Source: Acidobacteriota bacterium | Lineage (GTDB): Bacteria; Acidobacteriota; Terriglobia; Terriglobales; Acidobacteriaceae | Assembly (NCBI GenBank): GCA_003225515.1 | Contig: QIAK01000421.1 | Span: forward strand, 9,716 to 18,773 | Length of the DNA stretch: 9,058 bases | Direction of reading: 5' to 3' | In this document: piece after piece, positions 5,394 through 9,058 of the stretch | How the letters are laid out: the number at the start of each line of letters is the position of its first letter | Position numbering within the stretch: position 1 is the stretch's first letter | Notes under the pieces: generated by a model | Databases searched by the model: none | What the model was told of the DNA's origin: nothing | The model's input: the letters and a program-made list of their open reading frames with translations, nothing else | Program-made: the position numbers and the translations under genes

Positions 5394-6047
5394 ATGGCGA
5401 CGAATGCAACCCGAACCCAGCAAGATCCAGTGAATGCTGTCGTGCAAGCGGCTTTAGGGAAGGAAGCAGTCGCACGCCGTGCTGAGGGCGCAAGCTCTCC
5501 GGCGGACGCTCCGCGCAGACCTTCGGGATACGGATTGCCCTGTGCGAAATGCCATCTTTACTATCCCGCCGATCTCGACGTATGTCCCACGTGCAAGCAT
5601 CGGGAGCGGGTCTCGCCAGTGGTGCCGAGAATTTCGGCCAAGGCGGTGCAAGCGGAAGCCGAGCCCATTCCTGATACCGCGCTGATCGAGCAGGAGCGGG
5701 AGGAGTTTCTGCGCCAGTTCAAGTCGCAACTGCTGGAGGCGCATGCGGAAATTGCGAACGGGCCGGAATCGGTCTGCAAATTTGGGGAACATCACACGGG
5801 AGAGCCGGCGAGCGCGGAAGTCTGCAATTCATGTTACGAGCGGGTGCAGGAGCGGCTGGATGTGTTCGAAGCGGCGCTGCATTTGGAGTTGAAAGAAGCG
5901 GCGCAGATTATTTATGACGCGGTTTGGGCGGATCCCTCCGACCCTGGCAAGACTTATCAGAATGCCGCCAGCGCCCTGCTGACGGAGTTGCGCAAGCGAG
6001 CGGGAATGACCACGGTGTTGGGGCCGTTTCAGCCGTTGACGCACTAG
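5394..6047 (+). CDS. Double zinc-finger protein of unknown function
   Basis: The product is 217 residues; the ATG has GGAG 7 nt upstream. There is no signal peptide or membrane segment, so it should be cytoplasmic. Residues 1-45 are Ala/Pro-rich and probably flexible. Cys50-x2-Cys53 and Cys64-x2-Cys67 form a zinc-ribbon knuckle pair (CAKCHLYYPADLDVCPTC). Residues 95-120 are a charged helix that could be a coiled coil. A second cluster, Cys128, His133/His134, Cys144-x2-Cys147, looks like another zinc site. Residues 148-205 are helical (ERVQERLDVFEAALHLELKEAAQ). Zinc ribbons bind nucleic acid or proteins, but nothing here says which. I do not recognise a named family. The gene appears monocistronic and converges on the next minus-strand gene. 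Confidence 0.8.
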   Translation: MATNATRTQQDPVNAVVQAALGKEAVARRAEGASSPADAPRRPSGYGLPCAKCHLYYPADLDVCPTCKHRERVSPVVPRISAKAVQAEAEPIPDTALIEQEREEFLRQFKSQLLEAHAEIANGPESVCKFGEHHTGEPASAEVCNSCYERVQERLDVFEAALHLELKEAAQIIYDAVWADPSDPGKTYQNAASALLTELRKRAGMTTVLGPFQPLTH

Positions 6048-6062
6048 GGCGCGGGCTTCGGA

Positions 6063-6104
6063 CATTGGTCATTGGTCGTCGGTCGTCGGTCTTCCGTCTT
6101 CGGG
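6063..6104. repeat. Heptanucleotide tandem repeat
   Basis: Six consecutive 7-mers: CATTGGT twice, CGTCGGT twice, CTTCCGT and CTTCGGG. The pairing of identical neighbours points to stepwise slippage or duplication. It starts 15 bp after the stop of the zinc-finger gene and fills half of the 86-bp gap between two convergent genes. It resembles the short tandemly repeated heptanucleotides (STRR) described in cyanobacteria. Confidence 0.7.
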
Positions 6105-6133
6105 TGCTTGGTTCACCATCCAATCGTTTCTTG

Positions 6134-6640
6134 CTACTCAAGCTTTATTTGTATCCATTTCTTGCCGGCGTACAGTTTGTAGCCTGCGCCATCTTCAACT
6201 AGTTTCAGGGGAACGGCGTGCTGCAGGGCTGCATCGGTTTGCGATGGGGTGCTAAGGACGTCATTATTGGCCACGTCCATGACGAGCAGCTTGCCGTCGG
6301 AGGTGAAGCCGAAGCCGTATTCACCCGGCGGGAGCGCGGAGCCGCCAATGTTGAGTTTCGATTCAGTGATAAGCATGCCCTGATATTTTTGCTGGATTGC
6401 CGTGGAGTATCCGGAGGCATCGACGAGGGCGGCGAGTGTCATCTTGCCATCCGCCAATTGAAAGCCGACCGCGTTCCGAACCTGAGTAGGCGCCTTCTGG
6501 CCGCGGAAGAAATATTCGGCCGGGACTGCCTTTTTCAATTCTTCGCTGCTGAGTATGTGCTTCGATGCCTGCTGGGCAGCCGCCGATAGCAGCGCGATCA
6601 GCGTAAGGGCAGATAGAACGGTGACACGAATGTGCTTCAT
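6134..6640 (-). CDS. Small exported protein of unknown function
   Basis: The product is 168 residues. The frame is open for 24 more residues upstream, but the ATG at 6640 begins a clean signal peptide (MKHIRVTVLSALTLIALLSAAA, cleavage before QQ), with GAGG about 10 nt upstream. The mature part, about 145 residues, looks like a single compact beta-rich domain: FFRGQKAPTQVRNAVGFQLADG, then KYQGMLITESKLNIGG, then LPPGEYGFGFTSDGKLLVMDVA, ending with YKLYAGKKWIQIKLE. The PPGEYGFGF stretch recalls small acidobacterial periplasmic proteins, but I cannot name a family. There are no Cys residues and no catalytic motif. It is transcribed away from ada and converges on the zinc-finger gene. Confidence 0.8.
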   Translation of the reverse strand: MKHIRVTVLSALTLIALLSAAAQQASKHILSSEELKKAVPAEYFFRGQKAPTQVRNAVGFQLADGKMTLAALVDASGYSTAIQQKYQGMLITESKLNIGGSALPPGEYGFGFTSDGKLLVMDVANNDVLSTPSQTDAALQHAVPLKLVEDGAGYKLYAGKKWIQIKLE

Positions 6641-6784
6641 GATTGTTTGTCCTCGGATGGGAGAATCAAAATTGCTCTCGGGAACTCTAATTGTTTCAGG
6701 GGGCAGGCGCAAATGTCGCGGAAGAGGTGGCAGTGGTTCGCTGGATTTCTGATGGCGTCTTCGATTGGCTGGCGATGGACGACG

Positions 6785-6900
6785 GCGTCATCCCGAGCGG
6801 AGCCGTTTTTCAGGCGAAGAGAGGGATCTCCCCTTGCACGTAGTGTCCTAGCGGGAGATCCTTCGCTCCGCCTGAAGAACGGCTCCTTTCAGGATGACGC
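6785..6900. repeat. Foldback intergenic repeat, copy 2
   Basis: This is a long inverted repeat. The left arm starts GCGTCATCCCGAGCGGAGCC and the right arm ends GGCTCCTTTCAGGATGACGC. The arms match over about 48 bp with roughly 41 positions paired and a spacer of about 18 bp, so the single strand could fold into one long hairpin. It is simpler and more symmetrical than copy 1. No target-site duplication or coding capacity is evident. Confidence 0.8.
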
Positions 6901-6940
6901 CCGGCGAGATTCAGATCGTGAACTAAGCCACTAGCAAAGG

Positions 6941-6965
6941 GATTCTTGGTTTGGGAGCAAGAATC
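6941..6965. promoter_or_regulatory. Perfect 8-bp dyad upstream of ada
   Basis: GATTCTTG-N9-CAAGAATC is a perfect hyphenated palindrome centred about 55 bp before the first possible ada ATG. It has no T tract after it, so it is not a terminator. Its position suits an operator, possibly for Ada itself or another regulator. The E. coli Ada-binding pattern (AAT and GCAA boxes spaced by 6) is not reproduced exactly, although GCAA and AAT both occur in the right arm. Confidence 0.35.
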
Positions 6966-7007
6966 GGATAGTCCGCTTCGGGGCCTTGGTCGTACGCTTC
7001 TCTTGCT

Positions 7008-8135
7008 ATGACAATCAATGCCATACTGACAGAAGAAAGCCCGCAGACAATGTCCTCGCGCCAATCTCAACCAGGTCCACAACTTGCCGGTGCAGTCGAT
7101 GACCCGCGGTGGCATGCGGTGGTCGGCCGCGATGGCGCACGGGACGGAGAATTCGTCTTTGCGGTTTCGAGCACGGGCGTGTATTGCAGGCCGTCCTGTG
7201 CGGCGCGGCGGCCGCGGCGCGAAAATGTCCAATTCTTCGTTACTCCCGAACAGGCCGAACGGGCTGGATACCGGGCGTGTCTGCGCTGCCGGCCAAGGTC
7301 GTTTAGCGGCAATGCCGAAGCTGAAGGGGTCAAGGCAATTTGCCGATTCATCGAGCAGCATCTCGATGAGCCATTGACGCTCGATCGCCTGGGCAAAGAA
7401 TTTCGCCAGAGTCCATTTTATTTACAGCGGCGTTTCAAGGCTGCGCTGGGGATCACGCCGCGCGAGTATGTCGATTCGTGCCGGCTGCGCATGCTCAAAA
7501 GGAACCTGCAGGCGGGGGATTCGGTGACACGGGCGATGTACGACGCTGGCTATGGATCAAGCAGCCGGCTGTACGAAAAGACCGCGTCACAGTTGGGCAT
7601 GACGCCAGATAAATACAGGCGCGGCGCGATTGCAGCGAGCATTCGCTACGCATGCGCCGATTCGCCGCTGGGACGCATGCTGATTGCGGCTACGGAGCGC
7701 GGGATTTGCTCGATCCAGTTTGCGAAATCGGATGGCGAATTATTGGAAGGCCTGAAACGTGAATTCCCCTTCGCGGCGCGGAAAGCGGATGCGGGCGGGC
7801 TGCAGTCATGGGTGAGTGCGTTGTTGCGGCACATGCGCGGCAAGGATCTTGACTCGGCTTTGCCGCTCGACATTCGAGCAACAGCGTTTCAGCGGCGAGT
7901 GTGGGCTTATCTGCAGTCGATTCCATTCGGGTCGACGAAATCGTACATCGAGGTGGCGAAGGGAATTGGACAACCTCGCGCTTGCCGTGCCGTTGCGCGC
8001 GCGTGCGCTACGAATCCTGTGGCGGTGGCGATCCCGTGCCATCGCGTGGTGCGCGAGGACGGCAGTATGGGTGGATACCGGTGGGGTGTCGAGAAGAAGA
8101 AGGCCTTGCTGGAAATCGAGGGGGCGCGGACCTGA
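7008..8135 (+). CDS. ada: Bifunctional Ada: methylphosphotriester/O6-methylguanine-DNA methyltransferase and transcriptional activator
   Basis: The product is 375 residues from the first ATG. A second in-frame ATG at 7050 (361 residues) is equally possible; neither has a clear ribosome site. E. coli Ada is 354 residues. Ada repairs alkylated DNA by moving methyl groups onto its own cysteines, and when methylated at the N-terminal cysteine it activates the adaptive response. Residues 33-97 are the Ada zinc domain, with Cys60, Cys64, Cys91 and Cys94 spaced exactly as Cys38, 42, 69 and 72 of E. coli; Cys60 would accept methyl from phosphotriesters. Residues about 108-205 are an AraC-type helix-turn-helix (LTLDRLGKEFRQSPFYLQRR; ITPREYVDSCRLRMLK). 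Residues about 212-372 are the O6-methylguanine methyltransferase, with the active-site motif PCHRV at 343-347 (Cys344). All key residues are present, so it should be active. No alkA or alkB is in the window. Confidence 0.96.
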   Translation: MTINAILTEESPQTMSSRQSQPGPQLAGAVDDPRWHAVVGRDGARDGEFVFAVSSTGVYCRPSCAARRPRRENVQFFVTPEQAERAGYRACLRCRPRSFSGNAEAEGVKAICRFIEQHLDEPLTLDRLGKEFRQSPFYLQRRFKAALGITPREYVDSCRLRMLKRNLQAGDSVTRAMYDAGYGSSSRLYEKTASQLGMTPDKYRRGAIAASIRYACADSPLGRMLIAATERGICSIQFAKSDGELLEGLKREFPFAARKADAGGLQSWVSALLRHMRGKDLDSALPLDIRATAFQRRVWAYLQSIPFGSTKSYIEVAKGIGQPRACRAVARACATNPVAVAIPCHRVVREDGSMGGYRWGVEKKKALLEIEGART

Positions 8136-8219
8136 ACGGGCCAAGTATCTACGCTACTCCAGATTTACGCGCGGCCCAGTGTTACCTGCACCCCGGCAGA
8201 GACATTGCAAAGTATATCT

Positions 8220-9058
8220 CTAGGATAGGGGCGGAACGACTTCGCCGTTTCGCTTGCGCACCGCCAGCCAATTCAGGAACGCGACCGCTACTGCTCCAGC
8301 CAGAATCAGAGAATTGTTGTATTCAATTCGCGTGAGCAGGGTGGCGCAAATCAGCACACCCAATATGGCCAGCACGGTTCCACCGGGTACCTGGAAGACT
8401 GCCGGCGTCTTCAGCTTTTTGCGGAGTGCCGGCAACGAAGCGCAAACTACACCGTAGTAGAACAAGCGCGATCCCGCGGAGAGGGTCGCGTTTCCCGCGA
8501 AGCTGCCAAACAACGCCAGCAACCAAACCAGCAGCGCGAAGACGAAGATGGAAAAGTAAGGAGTGCGGAAGCGTGAATGGACGATGCCGAAGAGAGAAGG
8601 GAAATCTCCGCGCTCGGCCAATGCGAAAGTAATGCGCGGCGTGGTCAGCATGTTTCCGCTCAGGTAGCCATAAATAGAGAAGAGCGCGCCGAGAGCGATC
8701 AGACCGGCTCCGCCATGTCCTATAACAATGCGAGCCACGTCGGCCAAAGGGCGCTGATTGTGGGCTGGGTCAGGCAGGACGCCCACAACGACCCACTGAA
8801 TCAAGCTATAGATGATGGCGCAGGTAATCAGTCCGGCGAATAGTCCAAAGGGCATATCGCGGCGCGGGTCTTTGGCCTCGCCAGCCGAAATCAGAACGGC
8901 CTCAAATCCGCCATACGCGAAGATAAGAAGCACCATGGCACGCACCCAGTCATTGGCTCCGGGCGAAGCGGTGGCCCAGGGAATGATGCGGTGCGTACCA
9001 ATTAAATAAAATGCTCCGGCTGCAGCAACCAGGCCGAGCGATGCCAGTTTTGCCACGG
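8220..9058 (-). CDS. Amino-acid permease, APC superfamily, 5'-truncated by window end
   Basis: 278 residues plus the stop are visible; the frame runs on past the window edge, so the GTG at 9056 is probably internal. Family members are usually 430-480 residues with 12 membrane helices, so roughly the first four are missing. About eight hydrophobic segments are seen. The signature FAYGGFEAVLISAGEAKDP matches the conserved TM6 and following loop of amino-acid transporters of the APC family (proton- or exchange-driven uptake across the inner membrane). Later segments include GYLSGNMLTTPRITFALAERGDFP, also typical of the family (TM8 and loop). The C-terminus is short and cytoplasmic (RKRNGEVVPPLS). 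Substrate cannot be told. It converges on ada with an 84-bp gap in which no terminator is evident. Confidence 0.9.
   Translation of the reverse strand, partial: VAKLASLGLVAAAGAFYLIGTHRIIPWATASPGANDWVRAMVLLIFAYGGFEAVLISAGEAKDPRRDMPFGLFAGLITCAIIYSLIQWVVVGVLPDPAHNQRPLADVARIVIGHGGAGLIALGALFSIYGYLSGNMLTTPRITFALAERGDFPSLFGIVHSRFRTPYFSIFVFALLVWLLALFGSFAGNATLSAGSRLFYYGVVCASLPALRKKLKTPAVFQVPGGTVLAILGVLICATLLTRIEYNNSLILAGAVAVAFLNWLAVRKRNGEVVPPLS

Larger units (their letters stand above)
6641..7007. other. Gene-free region between the divergent exported-protein and ada genes
   Basis: No coding sequence is supported. It holds foldback copy 2 (6785-6900) and a perfect dyad (6941-6965) close to ada. No convincing promoter pair was seen for either gene. 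Confidence 0.6.

Noticed and set aside
6810..7361. Minus-strand frame of 183 codons opposite the start of ada
   Set aside because: It runs across the foldback repeat and antisense to the conserved Ada zinc domain, and it shows no recognisable protein features.

Overview
The window looks like chromosomal DNA of an acidobacterium (Acidobacteriota, Terriglobia-like). This is inferred from protein style, not from a marker gene: tandem '(L/I)IAM(R/K)...VTPEY' repeat proteins, a short TatA with an FGPKKLPELGKGLGEG hinge, a DUF481 outer-membrane-type protein, moderately high G+C, and dispersed 'GTCATCCCGAGCGGAG' foldback repeats. No tRNA, rRNA, CRISPR array, transposase or phage gene was seen.

Region 1 (1-1716): the 3' part of a gene made only of 28-residue repeats. 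37 bp downstream lies a complete exported protein with a beta-rich head and the same kind of repeat (with RIHG in place of VQD). The pair is probably an operon and ends at a strong intrinsic terminator (1525-1555).

Region 2 (1717-3220, minus strand): a DUF481 protein with a duplicated N-terminal domain, and upstream of it tatA. The DUF481 gene is followed by a GC-rich hairpin that overlaps a four-tract G-quadruplex motif. tatA has a good -10 box with an 8-bp perfect dyad over its -35 region.

Region 3 (3221-5244): a 563-bp intergenic region between divergent genes, carrying the first foldback repeat, then a secreted protein of about eleven TPRs.

Region 4 (5245-6640): a double zinc-finger protein of unknown function (+) converging on a small exported protein of unknown function (-). 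A heptanucleotide tandem repeat lies between them.

Region 5 (6641-9058): a second foldback repeat in another divergent intergenic region, then a complete Ada-type methyl-transferring regulator preceded by a perfect 8-bp dyad. Last is the C-terminal two thirds of an amino-acid permease (APC family) on the minus strand, cut by the window end.

Most genes look like independent housekeeping or envelope functions. The only clear functional unit is the repeat-protein pair in region 1, which is the best candidate for an under-described system. Its partner(s) probably lie just upstream of the window.
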